The notes: generated by a model not told the origin, from the sequence alone. A stretch of 64,000 nucleotides of DNA from Tetradesmus obliquus (GCA_030272155.1 CP126202.1:2914001-2978000), one strand, 5' to 3'. Shown: positions 1 through 12,164, numbered from the stretch's first letter. A program made the numbers and translations.

Positions 1-117
1 CGCATGTCACAAATAGTCACTCGTTCGGGAACAGAGGGGGGCACGGAAGACGCTCAACATGTTGGCTATATGCCCTGTAAATTATCAGTGGTGATCGCGC
101 TTGTCTGAACCGCTGGA

Positions 118-3100
118 ATGCAGTCGATGGCGATGGGTTCGCCGGTGCCTGTCGTGCAGACAATGCTGCAGCAGCTTCGTGAAGCCATTCATGGGCTATA
201 CTGTGGCATAGAAAGGTAACAACAGCCTCAATCATCGGTATTTGGCAGCTGCTGCAGGCTGAGCAACACAGCCATCCCTGCCTGCAGCAACAGTCCCAGC
301 ACAGCGGGGTTGTCTGGGTGCTGCATCCCCTGCCTGCATGTTCACGGTCTCCTGCTGGGCACGACTAGGTTCAATCAAAACCTTCGCTCCCAGCCACGGC
401 GTTGCAGTTGTTCTGCTTGTTTGCTGACAGCACGGCTGGGCGCATGGCTGGCTGTACGCAGCTCATCTTGCTGCGCCAGCAGCCAGCAGCGCCTGTTGTT
501 CCTCATTCTACTGCTGCGACTCTGGTGTTATCCTGCAACCTCCTGCTGCAACCGGCTGTCTTTTTCTACCTGCAGCATTCAAAGGCCTGCAGACGCATGG
601 CTGCAGAGCTTTCGCGCGGCAGCAGGCTCCTGGCGGGTGTGTGTGCAGCTGCTGGACGCACCCCACTTGCAGGAACACGAGTGCTACTTCGCAGCAAACA
701 ACATAAAGGCAGCCTGCCAGAAGCACCAGGTGCGCAGCAGCTGCAGCAGTGCTGCATCTATGGCACATGTTCCTGCAAGCATGTCTGCTGCAGTTTGTGG
801 TGTGTACCGCCTCATCTACATGAAACCCCTGCTTACATATACTGCTCTTATTGCGCCGGCATCTTTCACATTCTTGCCTTCTTTCCAACACTGCAGTAGC
901 CCAAAGTAGCCCAAAGCACAATCAAAAAGACGAATAAACATGCTTGCTGGCCACTCCTATTGAAATGCTTGCTTGCAGGATGTGCTGGAGCCTGCTACTC
1001 TGCGGGAGCTGCTGCCGAAGCTGGCGCTGCACATGCAGGCATGCCTGCACCGGCAGCAGTGGTGCGTAGCAACGCAGCAGCAGCAGCAGCTGCTGCAACT
1101 GCAGCACGGCAAGCCTCACCCACTACACATCAGCATATTTGACCAACCCCTTATCATTTACCTTCTCTGTCACTTGCAATTACTGCTGCTGCATGCTGCG
1201 TTGTGACTTTGTAGTACTGCTTGCTATGGCTGCCTGGGTCATTTCTGTGCGCCTGCTGCCGCTTTTCCTGCAGGCCGTGCGCAGTGCAGCTGGCAGCAGC
1301 AGCAGCATCAGTGGCAGTGCGTGCACCTAGCTTGGCGCCCGGCACGATTGTGCAGGACTTGCAGGCTCTGTTCCTGCCTGCACCAGCAGCAGCTGCAGCA
1401 GCTGCTGCTGCGGCAGCCACTGCAGCTGCAGGTGCAGCTGCGGTTGCCGCACACAAAAGCAGCAGCAGCAGCAACAGCAATCAGCTTGCAGGAACAGCAG
1501 CAGCAGCAGCAGGAGGGCCGCATGGCTACTCTGCACAGGGCGCTGAGGCAGCAAACGCTGCAGCTGTAGCAGCAGCGGCTGCTGCAGCCAGCAGCCTGAG
1601 TCATCAGACGCTTGGCCTGCATCTGCAGCAGGATCCTGTGATGCTCGCAGCAGTGCTGCAGCTGCTGGCAGCATTGCCAGAGGCAGTGCTCAGCAAGCAC
1701 ACCTCAGTGCATCCTGATAGGCGCACTGCTGTAGGTGACAGCTTGAAGCAGAGTGCGTGGCCTGCTCCTGTGCTGCGGGCAGCGCTTTGCAGCCAAAACA
1801 CGAAGCTGCTCCTACTGGCATGTGAGGCAATTGTAGCGTGGTGTGAGTTGGGGGTGCCACTTCAGGGCATTGAGGCGCATGCAGATGCTCTAGATGTGCT
1901 GGCTGCTGCATTGCTTGGGCGGGAAACTGCAGTCAAAGCAAGTGAGGCGTTTGCAGCGATGCTGGCGGCCTGCAAGGACAGCAGCAGCGGCAGCAGCACC
2001 AGCAGCGGAGCGAGCACCGTGCTGCTGCTGCAGCTGCTGCAGCAGCTGCAGCACAGCGTGCTGCCAGCATTGGCAGCAGAGCACCATAACATGGGCGGTA
2101 CTGCAGCAACTGGTCACAGTAATGAGGCTAGCTCTGCAGCTAGTCATACTGCTGTTGCAGATGCAGCAGCGTACAGCGCAGTGGTGCGGTCACACCTAGG
2201 AGCAGATGCGGAAGCAGCGTTCTGCCGGGTGCTGTGTGCTGCTGCAGCAGCGCTGCTGCGGCCGGTGCTGCAGGGGGCAGCGCAGCTGCAGGGCTTGCTT
2301 GAGCTGCTGCTGCAGCAGCTGCTGCATTGCGTGGGTGTGAGCGAGGATGGTGTGGCGATGGCTGCTGTGGATTTCTGGCAAGACAGCTACCTCGCAACTC
2401 TGCAGGTGGGCTGGGTGCTGCGGCTGTTGTGTGATTGACACAATCACACCAAAGCACTGCTGCTATTATGCCTCCCTAGATGCTGCTTTATGTGTCTGTC
2501 CCGCAATGGCTGTGGTCTGTAGGCGTTGCGCCGGTCTGCTTCACAGCGCTGCGCTATCCACTGACATGCTGCTGCTGCTGATGCTGCTGCTGTCATGCCG
2601 CTGCTGTTGGTGCGCAGGCGCTGCCGCAGGATCAGCAGAGCGTGCTGCTGGCGCAGCAGCAGGCGGTGCTAGAGGCGCTGACAGCAGCGCTGGTGCGGCG
2701 CACGCAGCTCAGCGCCGCTGCAGCAGCAGCAGCAACTGCCGACGCCAGGGACCTGCCAGAAGAGATGCGCATGGTACGGGTCTGGCAATATTACTTCGAG
2801 TGCTTTGAGTGCTTTAATATGCAGCTTGCTTAGGATACAGCGGTGTTGCCTGCACAGCAGGGTGTGGTCATGCTGGTGGTACATGCTGTGCGCAGCGCTG
2901 CTGCTGCATGTTCCTTTGAAATCTCTGGACGCATGGGAGCACTCCATTTGTAGGCTGTAGTAGCTGTTTGTGAACGCCTGCCACTGTCAGCTGGTTGCTA
3001 CCACGGCTCGTTACGTCTTGCGCTGCTGCTGCTGCTGCTGCTGCTGTAGGTTCGGCGGGAGCTGGCTTCTGCACTGCGTGACATTGGAAGCCTGCTGGGC

Positions 3101-4457
3101 CCTTCAGCCATGCTTTCCTTCATAACTCAGCTCACAGCCAGCCACTACCAGCACATGTGCAGCACGCACGCTGCTGCCAACCCGCGCTGCAGCAGCCTTG
3201 CGTCCCCAGGGTGCTTCACAGAGTCAGGTTTAGGCCTGCAGGGTATAGCGGCAGGCTTGGCAGCTGGTGCTGATGTGTATGGCACCACTGGGGGCCCCCG
3301 ATGGGGCCCTGCAGGAGCAGCAGCAGCAGCAGCAGCAGCAGCGTCGCATGGTGCTGCTGCTGGCGCAGATGCGCATGCGCAAGCGCTGCGTATGACCCAG
3401 CCAGCAGGCATTGCATGTGCCTCAGGCTGTGTGGCTGGGGACTGGCTGCCACTGGAAAGCGGATTGTATGCAGCGAATGTTGTGCTGGGGAAGCAGCGCG
3501 GCGAGGCAGCGGCGCAGCAGGTGCAGCAGCTGGTGCAGTACGCAGCTGCTGCTGTGTCGCACCCGGGAGGTGAGAGCATGGCAGAGGTGCTTGTGTTGGA
3601 TGCCTCGATATCACCGTGTTGCGATGTGCATGCTGGCAAGCAGTGGTCAAGCAGTCTCCGTCCTCCCTTTCAGTCGTGTCGACAATGCCCACACGCCTGC
3701 TGCAGCCACAGTAAGTGCCGTGTGTTTCCTACTGGACACACTTGTTGTGTGCCTGACCCCTGACCATACCACTCTTCTCCTGCTCTGTGCTGCATGCAGG
3801 CTCCCTCAAGCTTGCAAGAACAGCACTGATTTTGTTTAGGCGGCCTGGCAGCTTGGCTAGCAGAGCACCCCCAGAGCCTGTATTTTGACCGTTTAACGAT
3901 CACCATGCTGCTCCGACTTCTGCTCTACTGCCCTGCAGTCTCCCTCAAGCTTGCAAGCTGACACTGCTGTGCACGTGTGTTGGACCAGTGACCGTTGACC
4001 TCAATTTCCATGTCTTCCTGCTGCTGCGCTGCATGCAGGCTCCCTCAAGCTTGCAGGCACAGCACTGACTTTGTTAGGCGGCCTGGCAGCCTGGCTAGCA
4101 GAGCACCCCCAAAGCCTGCCACTAGTGCTGCCAGCAGTGATTGCTGCGCTGCAGTCTCCCGATGAAAAGCTCTCCCGCAATGCAGCCACGTGTGCACAGC
4201 GCCTGGCGAGCTGTGATGGCTTGGCAGCGCAGCTGGCGCACGGGCAGCCGCAGTTTGTGGGTCAACTGCTGCGGGAGTACCAGCGGCGGGGAGGCCTGGC
4301 AACACGGGCAGGTGCGCTGCGGCTACTGCGCTGCATTTCCACCTCCAGTTCCCGCTGTTGTTTGCTGTTGCGTGCATGGCCGCAATGCAGCACCCTCCGC
4401 TTTAACCACAAGGTGCGTTGATTCCCTTTTGTGCACCCCTGGATGTTGCTGCTGACA

Positions 4458-4511
<54 letters not shown>

Positions 4512-6783
4512 GCAGATGCTGCTCAGGGTGACGACAAGCCCACCGAGGAGCTGCTGCTGCTGTGCCTGTGCAGCCTGGCAGTAGCGCACACCAGCAGCAG
4601 CAGCGACATGGACAGCATTCTGCTGCAGCTGGTGGGACCACAGCTGACAGCAGCAAGCGAGGAGCTTACTGCAGCACTGCATGGCAACTGGCCCCAGCAG
4701 CAGCAGCAGCAGCAGCAACGGCAGCAGCAGCAAGCGGTGACATCCACAGCTGTCAGCTGCTTCAGGGCCCTCGCCAGCCTTGTTGCTGGCCTGCCAACCG
4801 GAGTGACCAAGCAGACGATTGGTGTGCCAATGCACAGCCGGCACCCGCGGCATCAGCAGCAGCTGCTGCAGCAGCAGCAACAGCAGCACTCAGCAGCAAA
4901 GGCTGGCGGCGTGCGGCAGCACCAGCTAGCAGCAGCAGCAGCAGCAGCAGCACGTGCAGGCGAGGATGACTCCAGTATGTGTTCTGCCTCTATTGCTAGC
5001 GACATCAGCGGCAGTGCCGCATATGCGTTGCATCTGGCAAGTGCTGGGCTGTCATCTACTGCTGCTGCTGCCCTGCAGTGTCAGGTCCCTGGTAGGTGCA
5101 GCCATACACACTGCCAGCAGCAGCAGCCGTGTGTGGATCAAACAGCAGCAGCAGCAGGAGCGGCATCAGCAGCAGCAGCACAGCTGCGGCAGCACCAGGC
5201 GTGCTTCATAGTGTCTCAGCTGCTGCGGCGGGCTTCTCAACCAGTGATGTTGGCGCTACGTGCAGCAGCAGCGGCAGCAGAGCAGGAGCAGCGGCAGGCT
5301 CTGGCGCAGCAGCTGCTGTCTGCCACTTGCGGTTTCCTGCTGGCAGCATTGCCAGCTGCTGTGCACTACCAGCAGCAGCTGCTGCATGACAATGCAGGGC
5401 AGGCGCAGTGTAACAGCAGCAGCAGCAGCGGCAGTAGAACAGCAAAAGCCACAGATGCAGCAGCCGGCGCGAGTGAACAACAGCATGCAAGCAGCAGCAG
5501 CAACGGCAGCCAAGTGATCCAGCCTGGCTTGCTGTTGGTGCAGCTCTGCCAGCTTCTGGAGCAGCTGCCGCTGCAGCTGCTGCAGCAGCCGTGCTGCCTG
5601 CAGCTGCTGTGTAGCTCAGTGGCAGCAGCAGCAGCCTCTGGCGCGCTGCCACAGCAACATATAGAAGGCGCTGCTGCTGCTACCCAGCAGCAGCAGCAGC
5701 AGCTACTAGGCATGTTGCAGGGGCTTGTCTCGCAGTGCCTTGCCGCTGCTTGTGCGAGCATACTGCTGCAGGCAGGCGGAGCAGACCCAGAGCATACCTC
5801 TGCAGCACTTGGGCTTGCAACGGTGTGCCTGCAGCAGTGCCCGGCTGTACTTGCTGCAGCTGATGTGGATTCGCTCCTGGCGATGACACTCACAGCTACC
5901 AAGACATACCACTTGAAGCAGTGCACGGCAGTGCTGGATTGGATCCAGGTTCTGATGCAGGCAGCCTACACTAACACTCAGCAGCAGCAGCAGGTCGTGG
6001 CCGGCCAGTCAGCAGCAGCAGCAGCAGCAGTGAGTAGCGGTGCTGCTGCCATCGCTGCACTGAAGCAGCGACTAGAGGCTGGCGGCATCGGCCCGCAGCT
6101 GCTGCTGGCGCTGCTGCTTGCTGCTGCTGGGGCAATGCCGCCCGATGTGGTGCTGCCTGTCTCGTTCTGCCTGCACAGCGCTTGGCTGTCTGCCGGGAGA
6201 CAGTTTGAGGGCTGGCTGGCTGCTGCGGTGCTGCAGCTGGCACCTGAGTCAGCACCCTGGCAGCGGCAGCGGCACGGCGCCAAGGTGAGTGTGGGTGTCT
6301 GTCATTGTGGCTGCGTGTGACCTTGCAAGCAGCACTATTGAACAGTAGTAGTTCAGTTCTCTTGAGCACATGGCATCGCACGTGCCATTGCGGCTGTACC
6401 GTACAGACAGTGTGTGCACCTGCAAGCACGGCTGCTTGGTAGTCATTGTTTGCATGGAGAGCTGGCGTGTTGAGCTGGCAACGCAATGCGCTGTGCACAC
6501 ACACGGCTGCATATCACTTCTGCTGCTGCTGCTGCTGCTGCTCCTGGCCGCAGGTGACTTTGTTGCTGAGCTTACGGACGCTGCCTGCCTCAGCAACACG
6601 ACCCGCCTCAAGCGCATCCTAAAAACCTTCTGCTGCTGCTGCTGCTGCTGCTGGCCGCAGGTGACGTTTGTTGCCGAGCTTACGGACGCCGCTTGCCTCA
6701 GCGACACGACGCGCTTCAAGCGCATTTTGAAGAACTTCTGCGGAGGCAAGAAGAAAGGAGGAGGCGGCGGCAGGCACCTGTGA
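118..6783 (+). CDS. Transportin-3/importin-13-type karyopherin (MOS14-like)
   Basis: Importin-beta family nuclear import receptor; relatives carry SR splicing factors and other cargo into the nucleus in a Ran-dependent way. Exons read as 118-215, 576-729, 979-1061, 1274-2405, 2618-2773, 3050-3569, 3674-3710, 4039-4311, 4516-6284 and 6661-6783, about 1,447 residues. The start is the first ATG after an in-frame TGA at 106. Family-like stretches: ADAWLQSFRAAAGSW (residues ~37-51), LPEAVLSKHTSVHPDRRTAV (~245), TALTLLGGLAAWLAEHP (~735) and the C-terminal FKRILKNFCGGKKKGG. Animal TNPO3 is about 920 residues; the excess is poly-Ala/poly-Gln insertion, mostly in the two large exons. All junctions keep phase except the 37-nt exon to 4039, which is one base out, so a tiny exon or other splice site is missed there. 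Two exons have decayed duplicate copies in the neighbouring introns. Confidence 0.85.
3800..3955 (+). repeat. Two ghost copies of transportin exon 8 start
   Basis: The true exon 8 begins at 4039 after GCATGCAG. Upstream in the same intron the same acceptor and exon start recur at 3800 (matching for about 85 bp, through the GGCGGCCTGGCAGC stretch) and at 3939 (about 17 bp). The 3800 copy carries small length changes that break the frame. These are tandem partial duplications of intron end plus exon start. Confidence 0.85.
4457..4513 (+). repeat. (CTG)n tract forming an intron acceptor region
   Basis: A nearly pure run of about 18 CTG/TGC units ends in the TTGCAG acceptor of transportin exon 9. 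It takes the place of an ordinary pyrimidine tract. Similar CTG runs precede acceptors at 3021-3049, 6519-6553 and 6631-6660. Confidence 0.9.
6554..6632 (+). repeat. Ghost copy of the transportin terminal exon
   Basis: A near copy of the last exon (6661 onward), including its GGCCGCAG acceptor, lies 107 bp upstream. It lacks one base near the exon start, so splicing to it would read out of frame and stop early. In another frame the copy, the intervening CTG run and the true exon are open together. Confidence 0.9.
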
Positions 6784-6809
6784 TGATGCAGTGTGAAGAT
6801 GCAGTGGGT

Positions 6810-6814
6810 TGTAA
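6810..6814 (+). terminator. Probable poly(A) signal TGTAA
   Basis: TGTAA, the usual green-algal polyadenylation signal, lies 27 bp after the transportin stop codon. Position and motif fit; use is inferred. Confidence 0.5.
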
Positions 6815-8704
6815 AGGGAGTTTTCATTTTACAACATGTAAGCAGGGCTGAAGCTGGCGCTGGCGCTGAAAGGCTGTATCCTACTCGGATGCTGTGTGTG
6901 CTGTTGTCACTCGACAGCGGTTGCACATCACAGGATGATCCAGTGAGGGCAGCGCCAGCTGTTGCTGTTGTGCCCTACAAAACGCATCCCTTTCTGGGCC
7001 TGAACGTATGTGCGGCGTGTTGAATGTGCTGCTGTCACTTGACACGGCATGCTCATGCATGCTGCATGCCTTGTGACGGTGACAAGTCTGGTACGGCCAT
7101 TTTTGTCTGGAGTGTTTTGGGATGGTAACCCTGTTGTATAGCATAGTTCAAGCTGTCATAGTCAATGCATGACCAAGCAACCAGGCTAGGCTGGCACTTT
7201 ACAGCGCGGCAATTATTGCTAGTACATGTAGTCATGATCAATAGCTGGCCAGATGGTTTGTTTTGCAAAAGCTTGAGGTCTCTGTGGTGCTTGCAATTAC
7301 AGTGCAGCATTGCTTCTCTTCCTTTACACAATGTTTATGTGGGCATGAGGCTGAACCAAACAATGCTTCCATGCTTCGACGGCATTGCTGCTGTGGTGTT
7401 ACATTGGTGACGCCATGGCTGGCGACAGAGCCCCTTAGCTGGCAGCTGCATTATTGCCCCTCTTCTAAACTAGAGAGGGGGGAGATAACGATATATCAGC
7501 AGTTGAGTTGTCTGTTGTTGCGGCTGGTCTGTTGCGGGCTGCAGGGTTGGTGCATGACAATGGCTGCGTGTGAGATGGCATGTGCTGAACGAAAGAGATG
7601 TTAAGCAATGCTGCGTTAAGCAATGCTGCGTCTGGCTGCTGGTGCTTGCTGCAGACACGCGCCTGTTGTGCTGCCAACGCATCTGATCATTGAACAGATG
7701 CTGCTTCAACTAGTCAAATGGGCTTCATATGCTGGGTGTTGTTGGGTGATGATGGATGCCGTGCAGCTCCTGAGCGGAGGGATGCTGCTGTGGGTGCAGT
7801 TGGCATAATGGGTGATGTTGTGTGTCATGCTTGTCAACGTGCAGTGCGCAAAAGTCAGTAGCCAACTCACACTCCATGGTTGATGACCATCTGTCCCATG
7901 GATGTGTTCACAATGAGCCGGTTGTCTATTGCAGATGCTGAGGTGAAGGTGAAGCGGCTTGTGTCGGATGATGCTTGGGGTTCTGTTGGGTTACTGGTGT
8001 CTAGGATCATTGCTGTTTTTCTTGAGAAGGCTTGGGGTGTGCGTAATGCTTGCAAACATGTTGGGGTAGAGCTCCTTCCTGTCGCCGCTCCATTCAATGA
8101 TTGGGGCGCGGGGCCGATGGTGTTGATGCTATGGCTTGATGGGTAACATGATGATGATGACTGAGCCGGTGGCGACAGTTCTTATATTACTGGCAGAGCA
8201 GGTTGTGGCCAGCATACCTTGGGAGTGCTGTGTCTGCAGCACACATTGTGCGACAGCCTGCATCCACTGCGGGCATCTGAGGGCAGCAGTAGGCTGTTCG
8301 TGCTATGTCGCCACTTGGGAGTGAGAAGTAGGAGCTGCAAATTGTGAGTAAGGCGCTTGCTGTCCACTTTGTGGTGTGGTGGGTTGCTGGCCCTGCAACA
8401 TGGTGTCACCAGGCAGCCAAGAGAAGCTGTGACTACCGGCAACACGTCGCCTCCACGGCCAAAAGTGCTTCGAGCCGTATATTTTACCTGATTGCGTGCA
8501 TCTATGCTGCTGAGCGCCAAATCGGACGGTGGAAAGGGTTTGTTCTGGACGAGGTAACCCCCTCGTACCAACAAAGCCCGGCAGGGCCAGCAGCTCACTA
8601 CATATCCTTTGCCTCGGTGGCGCGAACACCCCACGTGTCTCATACACTACACAAACCAAGCATATCAGACTCGCACCAGGCAATCCACCCGCCACACTTC
8701 AACA
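6815..8704. other. Intergenic region, no supported gene
   Basis: About 1.9 kb between the transportin and secreted-protein genes. Open frames are short and lack family resemblance or coherent splice sites. It contains a small tandem repeat of AAGCAATGCTGCGTT near 7604-7633 and one copy of a dispersed repeat at 8041-8160. The start of the next gene's promoter should lie just before 8705, but no clear core element was recognised. Confidence 0.5.
8041..8160 (+). repeat. Dispersed repeat, copy 1
   Basis: About 120 bp matching, in opposite orientation, 45653-45764. The match runs from GCGTAATGCTTGCAAACATG to the GGGTAACATGATGATGATGA end. The two differ by scattered substitutions and a short length change. 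No coding role is evident. Confidence 0.85.
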
Positions 8705-10633
8705 ATGGCTCGCGTAGCAATCTTTGCCAGCTGCTGCCTGCTGCTGATCGCCAGCGCGTCTGCCTACCCTACCTTCTGGGTGGCTGAGGACGAGGTTGCA
8801 AATGATTGCTTGGCGCATCCCGCAAAGAAGGAGGCCCGCCACGGTGCTCCAGTGGCAGACAAGTGAGCGGCACACGGCTGCTGCTCCGGGGATTCGAACG
8901 CATGTGGAACATATGCGTTTGAACTTCATCCCTTGTGTGTCTTAGACCTTGCACAAGCAGTTTGCTGCTGTCTGGCTGATGTCAATCGGGGCTCATCACA
9001 GCTGCTTAGTGCTACTATGGTCCTTAGCCAAGGCTGCCACAGCCACAGCGCGAATCGGTTATCCTGATTGCCCAGCAACTTCTCGGAGTCACACACAGCG
9101 TTGCTGGACAACAGCAACAGCAGGCCTGCAGTGCCTCACTTGCCAACTACCTACTCAGTCCCATGCTGCTGTAGCCATTGCTAACCTCCTGCTGATGATG
9201 ACGCAACAGCACCTTCGACAGTTGCATCTCCTGCAACCCAAACATGGTCAAACCAGCGTTGACCGTAACAACCCCTGCTGTGCGTACCCCTCGCTGCTGC
9301 ACTTGCAGGACCACTACCTTCAAGGTCACCTCAGCGGGAGTGCCTGCAACAGCCCTGTGCCCTGGAGTCAAGTATGACGTGGTTGTTGACTTTGGAGCTT
9401 CTCCGAGGCGTGCACTGCTCACTGCCAGCGCAGGCACACTGGGCCGTGGCGCAAGCCCTTGGTGAGTGTATCTCATGGCTTTGAGGAAGCACGTGCCCCC
9501 AGGGGTACGGGCGGTTGTGAGGCTGCACAAACGAACTCCCTGTGGCAGGTACAAATAGTCTGTGCCTTAGAGTATTCTGGGGGGTTCTTAGTGCGTCAGT
9601 GCCATATTGTCAAGGTGTAAACAGTAGCTGTGGCACACTGGGCCGCGGCGCCAGCCCTTGGTGAGTGTAAGGTATCAGTGTAGGGTATTCTGGGGTCTTG
9701 GTGCATCAGTGCTATAATATCATGAGTGTAAACAGCAGCTGTGGCACTCTGGCGCGTGGCTTAAGTCCTTGGTGAGTGTAAGATACTCTTCTCGTTCTCT
9801 CGGCACGTCGGTGCTATATTGTCAAAGCGTAAACAGCAGCAGTGACACGGACAAAATCTTGCGGATGTTCATGTTCTGGTGTGTGCTGCTGCTTGTGTTT
9901 TTTTTTTGCAGCTTCAAGTCCGCCTACACCAGGCAGAGAACTGCACGCCAGCAATGATTGACAAAATCTTGCCGATGCTGATGTTCTGGTGTGTGTGTCG
10001 CTGCTTGTGTGTTTCCCTGCAGCCTGAACCGCGCCTACACCGGCAAAGAGGAGAGTGCCGAGCCAACCTTTGCTGATGTGCTGACAGTGCCATGCACCGG
10101 TGCAGGTAAGCAGGGTGTTAGCCACATCATGTTACCTTACTTACAGCGCAACAGTAAATGCCTTGACAGGTCAGCTTTGCTTTTGTGCTGACAGTGTCAG
10201 GTGTCGCATCATCGTGCTACGGCAGCGTCACCCCTCCTTGCAAAGCACTCACACGGTGTTGTCTGCCATCGCTCTTGCTGCTGCTGCTGCTGCTGCTGCT
10301 ACAGCCACCGCTGTCAACCTTTTTGCCACATCTGCAACTGGCAGCTCTGGAGCCTTCCAGGAGGCAAAGCTCACGCTGCCAATCAATGCCCTGGCAAAAT
10401 GCCCTGCATCCACCTGCCCCGGAGCCCCCAAGGCAGCAGCAGCAGCAGCTAACACAACTGCAGCAGCCCTGCCAGGTGCTGCTGTCGCTGCTGCTGCCGG
10501 CCCTGCTGAGGTGAATGCGTCAGCACCTGCTGCTGCTGCTGCTGCTCCAGCTGCCAAGAGCGGCGCGGGTGTTGCTGGACCTGCAGGCCTTGTGGCTGTT
10601 GTGCTGTCTGCGGCAGCGCTGTTCATGGCTTAA
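8705..10633 (+). CDS. Secreted, probably GPI-anchored small protein
   Basis: Exons 8705-8862, 9210-9461, 10023-10105, 10195-10255 and about 10345-10633 give roughly 280 residues. The product starts with a clear signal peptide (MARVAIFASCCLLLIASASA). It continues with a cysteine-containing region including LCPGVKYDVVVDFGASPRRAL, C-x-NRAYTGKE and SGVASSCYGS. It ends in an Ala/Pro linker and a hydrophobic tail (GLVAVVLSAAALFMA) with no charged residues after it, as in GPI-anchor signals. The PG-x-x-Y-x-V pattern faintly recalls reeler domains, but I do not claim that family. The first four junctions agree in phase; the last intron is the least certain. Splice-junction copies fill the second intron. 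Confidence 0.65.
9436..9850 (+). repeat. Tandem copies of an exon end and 5' splice site
   Basis: The end of exon 2 with its donor (exon end 9461) recurs with exon ends at 9660 and 9771, the last two 111 bp apart. Each carries GGCAC-C-CTGG...CCTTG followed by GTGAGTGTA, then related intron sequence. A partial third unit runs to about 9850. Confidence 0.9.
9850..10071 (+). repeat. 111-bp tandem duplication carrying a 3' splice site and exon start
   Basis: Two adjacent 111-bp units start with GACAAAATCTTGC. Each has an acceptor and an exon start, at 9912 (ghost) and 10023 (used). The ghost, reading C-FKSAYTRQRTA, meets an in-frame stop; the used copy reads C-LNRAYTGKEES and stays open. Confidence 0.9.
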
Positions 10634-11570
10634 CTCTCTGCATTGGACTCGCTCTCCCATGCAAGCTACACAAACTTACACAAACGTTGAGAGCTGACTG
10701 CTTTGGATACTAGATGAGTGATGTACTGTTGACCGTATGAGCAATTTGCTCATGTTGTCGACTTTACCTTGGAACTTGGCATATCGTAGCACTCATATGT
10801 TCCACCCAGGTTTTGGGTGGTATGCTCTTGCTTGCATTTCAACAGCAGGAATTGTTGGCAAAGCTGGAACAGACGGGTTTCAACCACAAAACATGCAGAA
10901 ACCTGTCGGCAGCAGCGCTTTACACACAAACTTGTTAACATGGTGCTGCCCAAATATGAGGGTCCTGAGGTATTGGCATTGCATGCTGTGTCCTTCACGA
11001 TTTGCAGCTGCTGCCATACGTGGTTATGTTATGTTATGTTATGTGTGCCTGCAGGCAGGCACGGATCGAGTGCAGCCTCTGGCACTATGATAGTCAAGTG
11101 TATGGTATACACACCAGCATGCATTGCTAGCAGTGTCAGCAGCAGCCGGCACTGCTGGTGGGCGGCTGCTGCTGCTGTTGGACTCTTTCCACTGTGTCGT
11201 CACAAAATGTGCAGGCAGGCACAACTTGAATGCAGCTCCTGGCACAGAGACACCCCCAGCAACCATGCATTGCTAGCAGTGTCAGCTGCAGCCAGCTGTG
11301 TGGCACCGCAGAGACGCATGTGTGATGGCTGCTGCCGTTGCGCTACTCCCATTGCGTCGTCACAAACTGCCTGGATTTGAATGTCGTTGAACGCACTGCT
11401 GTCTGAGGCACTGCAGATGGGCTTGCACATGCTGGTGCATGGCTTGTCATCAATCAAAAGACCAGTCTAGCCATGGCTGTGATGCCATGCTGCGCCGCTG
11501 TCAATGTTCATTGACATGTTGTGCTGCACCAATACTTGCATTGATCCAAACCAACGCTGCAGCTGCGGTG

Positions 11571-11678
11571 GCAGTGATTGCGCCTCTGTTGACCACAGCA
11601 GTGATTGCGCCTCTGTTGACCACAGCAGTGATTGCGCCTCTGTTGATGACAGCAGTGATTGCGCCTCTGTTGATCACA
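11571..11678 (+). repeat. 27-bp minisatellite, four units
   Basis: Four head-to-tail units begin GCAGTGATTGCGCCTCTG and differ at only a few positions near the unit end. The unit length is a multiple of three and a frame is open through it, but there is no sign of a gene around it. Confidence 0.95.
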
Positions 11679-12164
11679 GCATGGTGCTTGCTGCGCCTGC
11701 CCCATGGTTGTGTGTGTGCTCAGCATGGTTGTATGTTCAAGCACGGATTATGCAGAGCTGCGGGTGTCGGTGTGTTACACAGAGTTGAGCCCAGACACCG
11801 TGGTTGACATAGGATTATGCACCTCTCTGGCTTGTGGTTTGGCAGGTACTCGCATATCAAAGGGCAATTGCTGGCCTGGACCTGCTATGGAATGCAGAGG
11901 CACCTGCAGCAACCTTAACACATGTTGAGGCATTAGATGGATGTTGCCGAAGGTTGGGGGAAGGTTGCTGGCATGCAGATGTGTAACCTGCCAGCAGTAT
12001 GACATGTGTGTAACTGTCAAGTGTAGCAGCAACCTTAAAGGTGACGCCGCTATATTGTGTCAGACACAAATCGCGTTGCGGTTAAACCCGCACTTCGGGC
12101 CCGACCCTCTTCAACGTCGAAACAGGCACAGCAAGGAGCAGCACCGCAGCGGCACTTCCGGCCC

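Noticed and set aside
8880-8920. GGGGATTCGAACG near 8887 as a tRNA T-arm
   Set aside because: No anticodon arm, acceptor stem or D-arm could be formed around it on either strand. No other tRNA-like sequence was found in the window.
9264-9307. A 44-bp intron inside exon 2 of the secreted-protein gene (GTAACA to TTGCAG)
   Set aside because: Far shorter than other introns here, and its removal would put the following exons out of phase; the frame is open without it.
11571-11678. Minisatellite as a CRISPR array
   Set aside because: Units are head-to-tail without spacers, and the host is a eukaryote.
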